The notes under the pieces were generated by a model. That model did no database searches and had not been told where the DNA came from. It was given only the letters and a program-made list of their open reading frames with translations. 64,000 nucleotides of DNA from Allocatelliglobosispora scoriae (GTDB lineage Bacteria; Actinomycetota; Actinomycetes; Mycobacteriales; Micromonosporaceae), in assembly GCF_014204945.1 (NCBI RefSeq), contig NZ_JACHMN010000003.1:2852001-2916000 (forward strand), in the 5' to 3' direction. Made by a program: the position numbers and the translations under genes. This document shows positions 50,203-58,451 of the stretch, one piece after another. Each line of letters starts with the position of its first letter. Positions within the stretch are counted from its first letter, which is position 1.

Positions 50203-50883
50203 TCAGGAAGTGGACGGGGTGTAGAGGGTGGCCCGGTCGACTCCGGCGGCGCGCAGCTCCTCGATGATGATCCGGATCAGCGTGCGGGCCATCATCGGCA
50301 TCGGCGCGTCCTGGCAGTCGAGGTAGAGCTCGGGATCGCCGTCGTCGGCATTCACGCCGACGTCGTCGGGTGTGAAGAGGGCGTCGTCCTCCGGTCTAGC
50401 CTCCTGCGCTGCGAAGAATGCGTCCTCGTCCGCGTGCTCCTGTCCGTTCTCGTCGACCAAGAACATGCGGTCCTCGGCGGTGCCGAGGGCGCGGAGGACC
50501 GCCCGCCGGTCGTCGGACCGGACCTTGACCGACCATTCCTGGCCTTCGATGGAGGTGCCGTCGTCGTCGAGCTGGAGGTGGAAGGTGTCCGGGTCGACGG
50601 CGACGCCCTGCGGGTCTCCCATCGAGCTCGCCGCGCGGCGCAGCCACTCGCGGGCCGCGGGATCCTCGGCCTCGAGGTATGCCTCCGTGATGCGCCAGAG
50701 CATCTCCGGGTCCGAGCCCTGAGCGGCGCGCTCGAACCAGGCGACGGCCTCGTCGTGTGTGGTCCACGGCTGGTTCACGTGGTGGCGGCCGAGGAGGAAC
50801 GCAGCCTCGGCGTCGCCGTCCTGGGTGGCACGGCGGGCCCACTGCTCGGTCTCGGCCGTCCCCGCCCCGATCGATTTGTTCAT
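50203..50883 (-). CDS. Sel1/TPR-like repeat protein, hypothetical
   Basis: A 226-aa acidic protein. Residues about 10-90 hold two or three Sel1/TPR-like helical pairs (AEAAFLLGRHHVNQPWTTHDE, AVAWFERAAQGSDPEMLWRI, ARE(W)LRRAASSMGDP). The C-terminal half is beta-rich with a run of Asp/Glu (DENGQEHADEDAFF, DALFTPDDVGVNADDGDPE) and MPMMARTLIRIIIEELRAAG. No catalytic motif is visible. ATG 50883 is used; GTG 50889 is an alternative. The 187-nt gap to the helicase-associated gene (50016-50202) contained nothing recognisable. Confidence 0.65.
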   Translation of the reverse strand: MNKSIGAGTAETEQWARRATQDGDAEAAFLLGRHHVNQPWTTHDEAVAWFERAAQGSDPEMLWRITEAYLEAEDPAAREWLRRAASSMGDPQGVAVDPDTFHLQLDDDGTSIEGQEWSVKVRSDDRRAVLRALGTAEDRMFLVDENGQEHADEDAFFAAQEARPEDDALFTPDDVGVNADDGDPELYLDCQDAPMPMMARTLIRIIIEELRAAGVDRATLYTPSTS

Positions 50884-50928
50884 GGCCACATGATGTACGC
50901 CGGGTACGACATCACGGTCGGCACCGCC

Positions 50929-51864
50929 CTACGGATCGACCCAGTCGGGCAGCTCGACCGTCACGGGGACCGGGGTGGCGTGGCTGAAGCTCAGCACGCT
51001 GCGGGGCACCCGGTAGCCGGGCCGGTCGTAGCGGGCGGCGAGGTCGGCCACCGGCGTACCCGGATCGAGCATCGCCCTGGCCAGGTCGTCGAGCTCGCGC
51101 TCGCGCGCGGCCGTGAGGCCGTCGGCGGCCTCGTCGAAGATCCCCCACGAGTCCCAGCAGAGCATCTCGCGCTTGTTGAGGGCGGCGAGTTCGGTCAGCA
51201 GGTTGTGCACGAGGAACTGCCGGCCGCTGGTACCGGGAGTGTCCACATCGGGCGCGACGATGAAGAGGTTCGGGTGGATCTCCCCGGCCCGCGCGGCGAG
51301 CCAGGCCTGCGACGAGGAGATGAACCGGTCGGTCGCCACGTCGAGGGGGTCGATCACCTCGCCGTCGGTGGGGTCGGCGAAGCCGTCCTCGAGCTGCGCG
51401 TCCACCCTGCGCCAGCGCTGCTCACGGGCGTCCCACGCCTCCGCGATGACGTGGTCCATCTTCCAACCGCCGATGAGGTACGTCGCGAAACCGGTCCGGA
51501 CCCGTGCGGGGATCCCGACCTGGCGGGCGATGGAGACGAAGGTGACCGCGGCGTCCCGGCAGCAGCCGACGACCCGCTGCAGAGTCGGGCGGGGCGTCGT
51601 CAGGGGCACATCGGCCAGCTCGAACGCGCGGGAGAAGATCGCCGACGAGTAGCGCAGATCGATCTCGGCGATCCGCTCCGGCGCGAACCCGTGCTCGGCG
51701 ATCCCGCCGTCGGCCCAGTAGTAGTGGATCAGCTCGCGGGTCGCGTCGCGTACCGCAGGGATGTCGCCCGGGAGCGCGGCGAGCCGTGGCGCGTGCGGGC
51801 CGGGGTCGGTGATCGGGCTCTGCTGGGCGTAGTAGGCGAGGTCGGACCGGGTCGGACTGGTCAT
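50929..51864 (-). CDS. Transglutaminase-like domain protein
   Basis: A 311-aa protein. The core GCCRDAAVTFVSIARQVGIPARVRTGFA supplies the catalytic Cys, KMDHVIAEAWD the His and RRVDAQ the Asp of the transglutaminase-like/papain-fold triad. Bacterial members act as peptidases or amidases rather than crosslinkers. Downstream segments (DRFISSSQAWLAARAGEIHPN, NKREMLCWDSWG) fit the DUF3857-free subgroup found with peptide metabolism. ATG 51864 is preferred since the 24-bp longer frame lies in the promoter region. It carries the same upstream element as the urt operon at 58.3 kb. Confidence 0.82.
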   Translation of the reverse strand: MTSPTRSDLAYYAQQSPITDPGPHAPRLAALPGDIPAVRDATRELIHYYWADGGIAEHGFAPERIAEIDLRYSSAIFSRAFELADVPLTTPRPTLQRVVGCCRDAAVTFVSIARQVGIPARVRTGFATYLIGGWKMDHVIAEAWDAREQRWRRVDAQLEDGFADPTDGEVIDPLDVATDRFISSSQAWLAARAGEIHPNLFIVAPDVDTPGTSGRQFLVHNLLTELAALNKREMLCWDSWGIFDEAADGLTAARERELDDLARAMLDPGTPVADLAARYDRPGYRVPRSVLSFSHATPVPVTVELPDWVDP

Positions 51865-51895
51865 GCGGGGGCTCGCCTCTCCGATCACCGTCAGT

Positions 51896-51916
51896 ATCGA
51901 GGCAAATCTATAAGCT
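51896..51916 (-). promoter_or_regulatory. Upstream element shared with the urt operon
   Basis: On the minus strand AGCTTATAGATTTGCCTCGA starts 32-52 nt upstream of the transglutaminase gene. The same sequence with one deletion and two substitutions (AGCTATAGATTTGGCTCAAT) occurs upstream of the urt operon at 58306-58325. TATAGAT could be the -10 region. Confidence 0.6.
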
Positions 51917-51992
51917 CTGGTTCGCGACCAGCAAGGCGTGCGTTATTCGCCCGTGCCGTCTTGCGTGCGACGCCCGGCATCGTGACGGCATC

Positions 51993-52028
51993 GGGGTCCG
52001 GCAGGCGTGCCGATGCCTGCCGGACCCC
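51993..52028 (-). terminator. Terminator after the AA10 gene
   Basis: Perfect 14-bp arms GGGGTCCGGCAGGC / GCCTGCCGGACCCC with an 8-nt loop, starting 15 nt beyond the stop at 52044. Confidence 0.78.
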
Positions 52029-52043
52029 TGGAGCGCTGCTCGC

Positions 52044-53177
52044 CTAGACCGGTGCGCAGGTCAGGGTCGGTGCTCCATTGGTGCTGGTGGTGGCGCTGCC
52101 GAGGAAGCCGAATGTCGTGCTCGCCCCGGCCGCGAGAGCGCCGTTGTAGGTCTCGTTCTTCGCCGTGGCGACCGTGCCGCTCACGGTGACGAGCGCGCCC
52201 CAGCCGCTAGTGATCTTCTGGCCGTTGGTCCAGCTCGCGGTGACGGTCCACTTGGTGATCGCAGCGGAGCCCGCGGTCACCTTGATCTCGCCCTGGAAAC
52301 CGCCGGGCCACTGGCCGACCAGCGAGTAGGTGGCAGCGCAGCCGCCCGGGACCGGAGACACGGACGGCGTCGGCGGCGGGGTCGACCGGCTCGGCGACAC
52401 CGAGGGGCTCGGTGAGGTCGACCGGCTGGGCGACACCGACGGGCTCGGCGAGCGCGACGCGGACGGCGACACGGACGGGGTCGGACCGCCGAAGTTCACG
52501 TCGCTGCAGAAGTAGTACGACTGGTCCAGGTGGCTGGCCTGCCAGATCGTGTAGACGATGTGGCGGCCGGTGCGCCCCGGCGCGGTGGTGGGGACCTGGA
52601 TGGAGACACCGCCGGTCTCGGGGGTCCACTGCGAGGCCGGAGTGTTGCCGACGTGCCCGAGCAGCTCCAGGTTGCCCCAGCCCAGCGGTTGGGTGAGGGG
52701 GTTGTAGCCCTGCTTGGTGACGTAGACGGCGATGTAGTCCGCACCGTGGCTGGCCTGGTCGAAGAGCTTGACGCTGAAGCTGTTGCCGATCGACTGGGCC
52801 TTCCAGTCGCCGACGGTGTCCATCGCCCGGTAGCGACCGCCCTGGGTCAGGCCGGCGCTGCACAGCTGGCCGTCGGGGATGGCGCCCTGGTGGTTGCCCG
52901 CGACACCCTCGCGGAACAGGCCGTTCCAGTTCCACATCGCGTTGGTCTCGGTCTGCCAGGCCTGCCAGCACATCGGGTCCTGGGTGGCCATCGCCGGGTT
53001 CTGGAAGTCGCTGCCCCAGCGCTGCCAGCAACCGTAGTTGCGGGATGCGGGGGCCACGATGTTGCCGTGGGCGTCGGCGACATCCGCCAGCACCGTGGTG
53101 AGTGTCGAGGCCGCGACGACCGCCATGATCATGGCGTAGAGGGCGATCCGCAATCGTCGGGCGTTTGAGGTGGGCAT
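52044..53177 (-). CDS. AA10 lytic polysaccharide monooxygenase with CBM2
   Basis: A 377-aa secreted protein. The signal peptide ends ADVADA-HGN, so the mature protein begins with the essential N-terminal His of the copper histidine brace. The catalytic domain has ASRNYGCWQRWGSDFQNPAM, the second His in GNHQGAIPD, NPLTQPLGWGNLELLGHVG and HIVYTIWQASHLDQSYYFCSDV. A Ser/Pro/Thr linker of three PSVSPS-type repeats leads to a CBM2 (GFQGEIKVTAG, W of TKWTVTASW, SGWGALV). AA10 enzymes oxidatively cleave cellulose or chitin; CBM2 suggests cellulose. ATG 53177 follows AAGGAGGAG. A terminator follows. Confidence 0.93.
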   Translation of the reverse strand: MPTSNARRLRIALYAMIMAVVAASTLTTVLADVADAHGNIVAPASRNYGCWQRWGSDFQNPAMATQDPMCWQAWQTETNAMWNWNGLFREGVAGNHQGAIPDGQLCSAGLTQGGRYRAMDTVGDWKAQSIGNSFSVKLFDQASHGADYIAVYVTKQGYNPLTQPLGWGNLELLGHVGNTPASQWTPETGGVSIQVPTTAPGRTGRHIVYTIWQASHLDQSYYFCSDVNFGGPTPSVSPSASRSPSPSVSPSRSTSPSPSVSPSRSTPPPTPSVSPVPGGCAATYSLVGQWPGGFQGEIKVTAGSAAITKWTVTASWTNGQKITSGWGALVTVSGTVATAKNETYNGALAAGASTTFGFLGSATTSTNGAPTLTCAPV

Positions 53178-53328
53178 GAGGGCTCCTCCTTGGGGAAGCG
53201 TCATGCACGCGTGGGCGTCAGCCAGTGGAGCCGGGACCGCCAACCGTACCGAGGCACACGCATGGACGGACATTGGTGAGATGCGGGGGAACGCCCTTCC
53301 ACCCGCGCCACTGCTGGCTCCCGCTGCA

Positions 53329-53346
53329 GTATGGCATCGACCATAC
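53329..53346. promoter_or_regulatory. Palindrome GTATGG-N6-CCATAC upstream of AA10 gene
   Basis: Exact 6-bp arms in the 256-nt gap between divergent genes (AA10 start 53177, DUF1801 start 53434), an operator candidate. Otherwise that gap has no clear feature apart from an AT-rich GTAATC patch next to it. Confidence 0.35.
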
Positions 53347-53433
53347 GTAATCTTCTGAGCCCCGTCAAAGGTCGGATCACCTGGTGGCGGAGTCGGGCTG
53401 CGAGAGCCGACGCCAGAGGCTTAGCGTGGGGGG

Positions 53434-53823
53434 ATGAGTTACGTCGTCGATCCCCGAGTGGACGCATACATCGGGCGGCTGTCGGCCTGGCAGCAGGAGA
53501 TCTGCCAGCGGGTCCGGGAGCTGGTCCACGCGGCGGACCCGGAGGTCGTCGAGACGATCAAGCGCACCGACAAGCCGTACTTCGTGCTCGACGGCAACGT
53601 CTGCGCGCTGCTCGCGGCGAAGGACCACGTCAACGTCTTCGTCTACGACGGCGCCATCGTGCCCGATCCGGAGGGGATCATCACGGCCGGGCACGACAAC
53701 AAGACCGCACGCACCGTCGCGTTCCGCCAGGGCGAGACGATCAACGCGCCCGCCCTGACGGCGATGCTCAAGCAGATCATCGCCAACAACCGGGCCGGTG
53801 GCTGGCGCAAACTAAAGTCCTAA
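53434..53823 (+). CDS. DUF1801 (YdhG/YjhG-like) protein
   Basis: A 129-aa cytoplasmic protein with the DUF1801 pattern: VDAYIGRLSAWQQEICQRVRELV, PEVVETIKRTDKPYFVLDG, LLAAKDHVNVFVYDGA and RTVAFRQGETIN. The family binds an unknown ligand; small domain similar to the PF08818 fold. GGGGGATG at the start is not a strong ribosome site. It converges with the urea/amide binding-protein gene: their stop codons overlap by 4 nt, with no terminator between them, so transcripts may read into each other. Confidence 0.85.
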   Translation: MSYVVDPRVDAYIGRLSAWQQEICQRVRELVHAADPEVVETIKRTDKPYFVLDGNVCALLAAKDHVNVFVYDGAIVPDPEGIITAGHDNKTARTVAFRQGETINAPALTAMLKQIIANNRAGGWRKLKS

Positions 53824-55031
53824 CCGCCGCAGCCCGTCGGGACCTCGCCGGTGTCGCGGGGCTGCTGCGGCCCGAGCACCTCGACGATCTCCAGGCTGCC
53901 GCCGGGCGTCACCTTCGCGATGATGCTGTTGGTGACGAGCTGGGTCCAGCCGCCGAACTTCACGAACGTGGCCGTGCCCTGCGGCGCGTTCGCGACGGTC
54001 ACCCCGCGCAGCGCCGTGCGGACCGCCCCGGTCTCCGTCGTCCCGGCCGCCTCCACCGCCGCCTTGTAGGCGTGGACGCCGGTGTAGAGCGACTCGCCGA
54101 TCTGCGCGAACGCGGCCTTGCCGCCGAAGCGATCGTTGGCGCGCTGGACGAACTGGCTGCTCTCGGCGGTGGTGAGGCTCGCGACCCAGGCCTGGTTGGT
54201 CTCGGCGCCGGGCAGCACCCCGGCGAGCTCGTGGGCGCGCAGCTCGTCCATGCCGGGGGAGGCGAACTGGGCCTTCACGCCGAACTGCTTGTACTGATTG
54301 GCGAAGGTGAAGAAGTCGTTGCCCGTGACGACCGTGAAGACGACATCGGCACCGGTGGACTGCGCCTTGCGCAGCGATGTGGAGAAGTCTCCGGTCGCGA
54401 AGGGGTAGAAGTCGGCTCCGACGAGCTCGCCGCCGTTCGCCGCGAGGGTCTCCTTCAGGTTGTCCAGGACGAAGCGCGGGTATTCGAAGTCGGTCCCGAC
54501 GAAGTAGACCTTCGAGCCGTACGTTTTGATCAGGTGCGGGATCCAGGGCCCGTTCTGCTGGCTGTCGAGCTGGCCGAGGCCGACGAGCACGTCGGTGCAC
54601 TGCGGCAGCAGCGACGAACCCTCGGTGGGGAAGAAGAGCAGCTTCTGGGCCTCGGTGGCGATCTTCAGCGCGGGGGACAGCTCGATCCCGGTGAAGGGAC
54701 CGAAGATGACGTCGGCGACGCGGACCAGGTCCCGGGCCGCGGTGGTCGTCGTCCGCGCGTCGGTCGCGGTGTCCTTCACCACGATCTCAAGCCTTCGTCC
54801 GCGTACGCCACCGGAGCCGTTGATCTCGTCGGCGGCCATCGTGACGTAATCGATCATCGACTGGCCGACGTAGGAGCCGACACCCGTCTGCGGCACCAGC
54901 AGCCCGAGGCGGATCGGCCTCGTGGCCTCCTCCTCCGGACCACCCGGGGTACCGCAGGCGGCAACGCCCGCCAGCAGCGCCATGACCGCGGCCACCGCCA
55001 GCCGGCCTCTCCAAGGACGTTGTGTCTTCAC
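53820..55031 (-). CDS. urtA: Urea/short-chain amide ABC transporter substrate-binding lipoprotein
   Basis: A 403-aa family-5-type binding protein. Lipobox GVAAC gives a lipoprotein; the mature part starts RPIRLGLLVPQTGVGSYVGQS, then ADEINGSGGVRGRRLEIVVKDT and DVIFGPFTGIELSPALK, and carries DFFTFANQYKQFGVKAQFASPG. UrtA and FmdD proteins share this layout. GTG 55031 (VKTQ) follows GAGAGG at 7 nt. Unusually it is the last gene after urtB-E rather than the first. The exact ligand (urea, formamide or an amino acid) cannot be read from sequence. Confidence 0.85.
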   Translation of the reverse strand: MKTQRPWRGRLAVAAVMALLAGVAACGTPGGPEEEATRPIRLGLLVPQTGVGSYVGQSMIDYVTMAADEINGSGGVRGRRLEIVVKDTATDARTTTTAARDLVRVADVIFGPFTGIELSPALKIATEAQKLLFFPTEGSSLLPQCTDVLVGLGQLDSQQNGPWIPHLIKTYGSKVYFVGTDFEYPRFVLDNLKETLAANGGELVGADFYPFATGDFSTSLRKAQSTGADVVFTVVTGNDFFTFANQYKQFGVKAQFASPGMDELRAHELAGVLPGAETNQAWVASLTTAESSQFVQRANDRFGGKAAFAQIGESLYTGVHAYKAAVEAAGTTETGAVRTALRGVTVANAPQGTATFVKFGGWTQLVTNSIIAKVTPGGSLEIVEVLGPQQPRDTGEVPTGCGG

Positions 55032-55044
55032 AGTCCAACCTCTC

Positions 55045-55755
55045 TCACACCGAAAGGAACACACGCAGGCTCTGCTCGTCGCCGAGCTGCTCGGCCGTCA
55101 GCTCGCCGACCACGGAGCCCTTCTCCAGCAGCAGCGCTCGCTCGACCGTGGCGGCGAGCAGGGTCGTGTTCTGCTCGACGAGGAGCAGGCCGACGCCCCG
55201 GTCGCGGCTGATCGCGAGCAGCGTGTCGCGCAGGCCCTCGACGGCCACCGGGGACAGGCCCTCGGCGGGCTCGTCCAGCAGGAGGACCTTCGGGTCTCCG
55301 GCCAGCGCCCGCGCGATCGCCGCCAGCTGCTGCTCGCCGCCGGACAGCGTCCCGGCGAGCTGGTGGCGCCGGTCGGCGAGGTGCGGGAAGTAGTCGTACA
55401 CCCCGGAGGTCGGAAGGTTCTTGGAGCGGGCCGCGAGGCGCAGGTTCTCGTCGACCGTGAGGCGCGGGAAGAGCCGGCGGCCCTGCGGGACGTAGCCGAG
55501 GCCGTGCGCGGCGATCACGTAGGGCGGGCGCCCGGCGATGTCGTGCCCGCCGAGCCGGACGGTCCCGCGCGTCGGCGCGACGATCCCGATCAGGGCCGCG
55601 AGCAGCGTGGTCTTGCCCGCGCCGTTGCGGCCGACGACGCCGACGCGCTCACCGGCCCGGACGTCGAGGGTGATGTCGCGCAGCACCGGTACGCCCCGGT
55701 AGCCCGCGGCGAGGCCCGCGACCTCCAGCCGCACGTGTCGTTCACCGGCGCTCAT
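55045..55755 (-). CDS. urtE: Branched-chain/urea-type ABC transporter ATP-binding protein (UrtE)
   Basis: A 236-aa ABC ATPase of the LivF/UrtE type: Walker A GRNGAGKTT, LSGGEQ signature, Walker B LLLDEP with the catalytic Glu and an H-loop-like LLVEQN segment. The YVPQGRRLFPRLTVDENL stretch is the LivF hallmark. ATG 55755 overlaps the UrtD stop as ATGA. It pairs with UrtD to energise UrtB/UrtC. There is a 13-nt gap to the binding-protein gene. Confidence 0.9.
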   Translation of the reverse strand: MSAGERHVRLEVAGLAAGYRGVPVLRDITLDVRAGERVGVVGRNGAGKTTLLAALIGIVAPTRGTVRLGGHDIAGRPPYVIAAHGLGYVPQGRRLFPRLTVDENLRLAARSKNLPTSGVYDYFPHLADRRHQLAGTLSGGEQQLAAIARALAGDPKVLLLDEPAEGLSPVAVEGLRDTLLAISRDRGVGLLLVEQNTTLLAATVERALLLEKGSVVGELTAEQLGDEQSLRVFLSV

Positions 55756-56483
55756 CGGGCCGACCGTCCCAGGTAGACATCCTGCACCGTGTGGTCGGCG
55801 CGGACCTCGTCGAAGGTGCCCCGGCGCAGCACCGCGCCCTGGTGCAGCACGATCACCTCGCCGCCGACCGCCTCGACGAAGCGCATGTCGTGCTCGATCG
55901 CGATCACCGTCATCTCCCCGCACAGCTCGTCGATCATGCGGGCCGTGGCGAGGGTCTCGTCGTCGGTGAGGCCCGCGCTCGGCTCGTCCAGCAACAGCAG
56001 TTTCGGGGCGGTGACCAGCGCCATTCCGATCTCCAGCCACTGCCGCCGCCCGTGTGGGAGCTCGCTGGCGGTGGTCCGGGCGAGGTCGGCGAGCCCGGTC
56101 ACCGCGAGCACGTCGGCGAGCGCGGGCGGGGTCGCGCCCGCCGCGATCCGGCTCCGGGCGGCCGGGCTCTCGGCGGCGATGCGCAGGTTGGTCCCGACGC
56201 TCGCCTCGGGGAAGCAGCTCGGCACCTGGAACTTGCGCGCGATACCGCGACGGGCGATGCGGTGCGGTGACCGGCCGGTGATCTCCGCGCCGTCGAGCAG
56301 TACGCGTCCCGCGCTCGGCCGGACCGCTCCGCAGATGACGTTGGCGAGGGTGCTCTTGCCCGCGCCGTTGGGCCCGATGACGCAGTAGCGCGCCCGGGCG
56401 GCGAAGTCGAGGCTGACGTCGTCGAGGGCGAGCAGCCCGCCGAAGCGGCGCGAGATGTGCTGGAGGGAGAGCAGCACCGTCAC
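55752..56483 (-). CDS. urtD: Branched-chain/urea-type ABC transporter ATP-binding protein (UrtD)
   Basis: A 243-aa ABC ATPase of the LivG/UrtD type: Walker A GPNGAGKST, signature region LPHGRRQWLEIGMAL (UrtD-like, instead of LSGGQQ), Walker B LLLDEPSAGL and H-loop AIEHDMRFV. FQVPSCFPEASVGTNLRIA is typical of UrtD. GTG 56483 overlaps the UrtC stop as GTGA. The PHGRRQ variant of the signature favours urea/amide-type over amino-acid-type transporters. Confidence 0.9.
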   Translation of the reverse strand: MTVLLSLQHISRRFGGLLALDDVSLDFAARARYCVIGPNGAGKSTLANVICGAVRPSAGRVLLDGAEITGRSPHRIARRGIARKFQVPSCFPEASVGTNLRIAAESPAARSRIAAGATPPALADVLAVTGLADLARTTASELPHGRRQWLEIGMALVTAPKLLLLDEPSAGLTDDETLATARMIDELCGEMTVIAIEHDMRFVEAVGGEVIVLHQGAVLRRGTFDEVRADHTVQDVYLGRSAR

Positions 56484-57421
56484 GGCGCCACCCCCGCGCG
56501 GCGCTGCCGCAGCGCCTCGGTGACCCGGGGGGCCAGGAGCACGACACCGACGAAGAAGAGCCCGAGCAGGATCGGCCAGGCCTGCGGGACGACGGCGGTG
56601 ACGACCTGCTGGAGGAGGCGGACCACGAGCACCGCCGCGACGGCGCGGTAGACGTTGCCGCGCCCGCCGACCGCCGCCCACGCCACGGCCTCCGTCGCGA
56701 GCAGCAGTCCGACCAGTTCGGCGGAGGTGACCTGTGTGGTCAGGGCGTAGAGGCCGCCGCCGATCCCGGCGACGGCGCCCGCCGCCGTGAACGCGAGCGT
56801 CAGGTAGAGCGGAGCGGGGATGCCGAGCGACACGGCCTTCGCCTCGTTGGTGGCGATCGCCGACAGTGCGCGGCCGTGGCGTGAGCGCAGGACCAGGACG
56901 GTCGCGGTGCAGACGGCGACGCAGACCGCCAGGGTGAGGTAGTAGCGCGACACCGAGTCGTCGAAGACCAGGCCGGGGCCCAGTTCCAGCGGCGGGTAGA
57001 GGTAGAGGCCGGTCTGCCCGTTGGTGAGGTCGCCCCAGGCCAGGGCGACGGACCCGGCGATAGCGGTCAGCGGCAGTGTGACGATCGCGAAGAGTGCCCG
57101 GCGTACGCCGCCGTAGAGCAGGAAGTAGCCGATCACGCCCGCGACGGCCGCCGGAACGATGACCGTGAGCAGCAGCGGGAGCCAGCCGACGGCGCCGGAC
57201 CGCGTACCGATGACGGCGACGCAGTATGCCCCGATGCCGAAGAAGACGGACTGGCCGAAGCTCATCAGGTCGCACCGTCCCCACAGGACGGTGACGCTCA
57301 CCGCGAGCAGGCCCAGCGCGAGCGTGTCGGCGGCGAAGTCGAGCCGGTAGGCGGGCAGCAGCCACGGCAGCCAGAGCAGGCCGGCGAGTGCGGCGAGGCC
57401 CGCCAGGACTCGTGCCTTCAT
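56480..57421 (-). CDS. urtC: Urea-type ABC transporter permease (UrtC)
   Basis: A 313-aa permease of the LivM/UrtC type with about eight helices: VTVLWGRCDLMSFGQSVFFGIGAYC early and RHGRALSAIATNEAKAVSLGI as the EAA-like loop for ATPase contact. The GLYLYPPLELGPG segment between TMs is close to UrtC. ATG 57421 overlaps the UrtB stop as ATGA. Forms the channel with UrtB. Slightly shorter than usual UrtC (about 350 aa) because the N-terminal TM is minimal. Confidence 0.88.
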   Translation of the reverse strand: MKARVLAGLAALAGLLWLPWLLPAYRLDFAADTLALGLLAVSVTVLWGRCDLMSFGQSVFFGIGAYCVAVIGTRSGAVGWLPLLLTVIVPAAVAGVIGYFLLYGGVRRALFAIVTLPLTAIAGSVALAWGDLTNGQTGLYLYPPLELGPGLVFDDSVSRYYLTLAVCVAVCTATVLVLRSRHGRALSAIATNEAKAVSLGIPAPLYLTLAFTAAGAVAGIGGGLYALTTQVTSAELVGLLLATEAVAWAAVGGRGNVYRAVAAVLVVRLLQQVVTAVVPQAWPILLGLFFVGVVLLAPRVTEALRQRRAGVAP

Positions 57422-58272
57422 CGGGCTGATCCCAGCAGTCCGGCCGGGCGGAGCCGGGCGAGCACGACGGCGAGGGCCAGGACGATCGCGTTGGCGGTGA
57501 CCGGGGTGAGGGCCTCGGTGAAGAACTGCTGGCTGACGCCGAGGATCGCCGCGGCGGCGAGCAGGCCGGGGATCGAGCCCTGACCGCCGATCAGCACGAC
57601 GAGCAGGGCGGGCACGAGATAGGGCAGCCCGATCCACGGCGTGACGTTGGTCTGCCCGGCGAGCAGCACCCCGGCGAAGGCCGCGAACGCCGACCCGATG
57701 CCGAACGCCAGCGTGTTGACCCGCGCCGTGTTGATCCCGATCGCCGGGGCGATCTCGCGGTCGGAGATGATCGCGCGGATCTGCAGCCCGAAGGTGGTGC
57801 GGTAGAGCCACCACAGCGCGAGGGCGCTCACCGCGACGGCGGCGACGATGGTGAAGGCGCGGTACTGCGGGTAGGACGTGCCGAGGAGGCGGATCTGGCC
57901 GCTGAGCGGGGCGTCGACCGGCTTGGAACGCGATCCGAAGACCAGCTCCAGGGTCTGCAGCAGGATGAGGCCGACGCCCCAGGTCGCGAGCACGGTGTCG
58001 AGCGGCCGCTGATAGAGGAACCGGATCACCGAGCGCTCGGTCGCGACGCCGATCGCCATCCCGGCGGCCGGTGCGGCGAGCAGGGCCAGCCAGAAGGAGC
58101 CGCCGGCCTCCATGACGGCGTATGTCGTGTAGGCGCCGATCGCGATGAAGGCGAGGTGGGCCAGGCTGATCACGCCCATCACGCCGAGGGTGATGCCGAG
58201 GCCGAGGGCGACGACGACGAGCAGGCCGATGAGGTGCAGCGCGTTGAGCACGTCGACCAGGGCGTCGCCCAT
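57418..58272 (-). CDS. urtB: Urea-type ABC transporter permease (UrtB)
   Basis: A 284-aa permease of the LivH/UrtB type: GLGITLGVMGVISLAHLAFIAIGAY in the N-terminal helices and LQIRAIISDREIAPAIGIN as the EAA-like loop, with QTNVTPWIGLPYLVPALLVV later. The start is ATG 58272, with the near-perfect Shine-Dalgarno GGAGGTGAT 7 nt upstream; ATG 58281 lies inside that site and is unlikely. First gene of the operon. The region upstream carries an element shared with the transglutaminase gene. Confidence 0.9.
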   Translation of the reverse strand: MGDALVDVLNALHLIGLLVVVALGLGITLGVMGVISLAHLAFIAIGAYTTYAVMEAGGSFWLALLAAPAAGMAIGVATERSVIRFLYQRPLDTVLATWGVGLILLQTLELVFGSRSKPVDAPLSGQIRLLGTSYPQYRAFTIVAAVAVSALALWWLYRTTFGLQIRAIISDREIAPAIGINTARVNTLAFGIGSAFAAFAGVLLAGQTNVTPWIGLPYLVPALLVVLIGGQGSIPGLLAAAAILGVSQQFFTEALTPVTANAIVLALAVVLARLRPAGLLGSAR

Positions 58273-58305
58273 GAGCGCCATCACCTCCGGTCGCCGAACG
58301 CAAAC

Positions 58306-58325
58306 ATTGAGCCAAATCTATAGCT
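58306..58325 (-). promoter_or_regulatory. Upstream element of the urt operon shared with 51.9 kb
   Basis: On the minus strand AGCTATAGATTTGGCTCAAT, 34-53 nt upstream of UrtB start. Same order of bases as at 51896-51916 except one 1-nt deletion and two changes; TATAGAT may be the -10 box. Confidence 0.6.
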
Positions 58326-58451
58326 GGCGCAATGGGGTCCGCAAGGTGTGTTTTATCCTGCTGTGCGGCATTAGTGCGTCCGCCTCCGGGTGGCGGCCGC
58401 CATCGCATCGGCCGATGTCGACCGTCCGATGTGTCCGTAGCATGACCCTGC

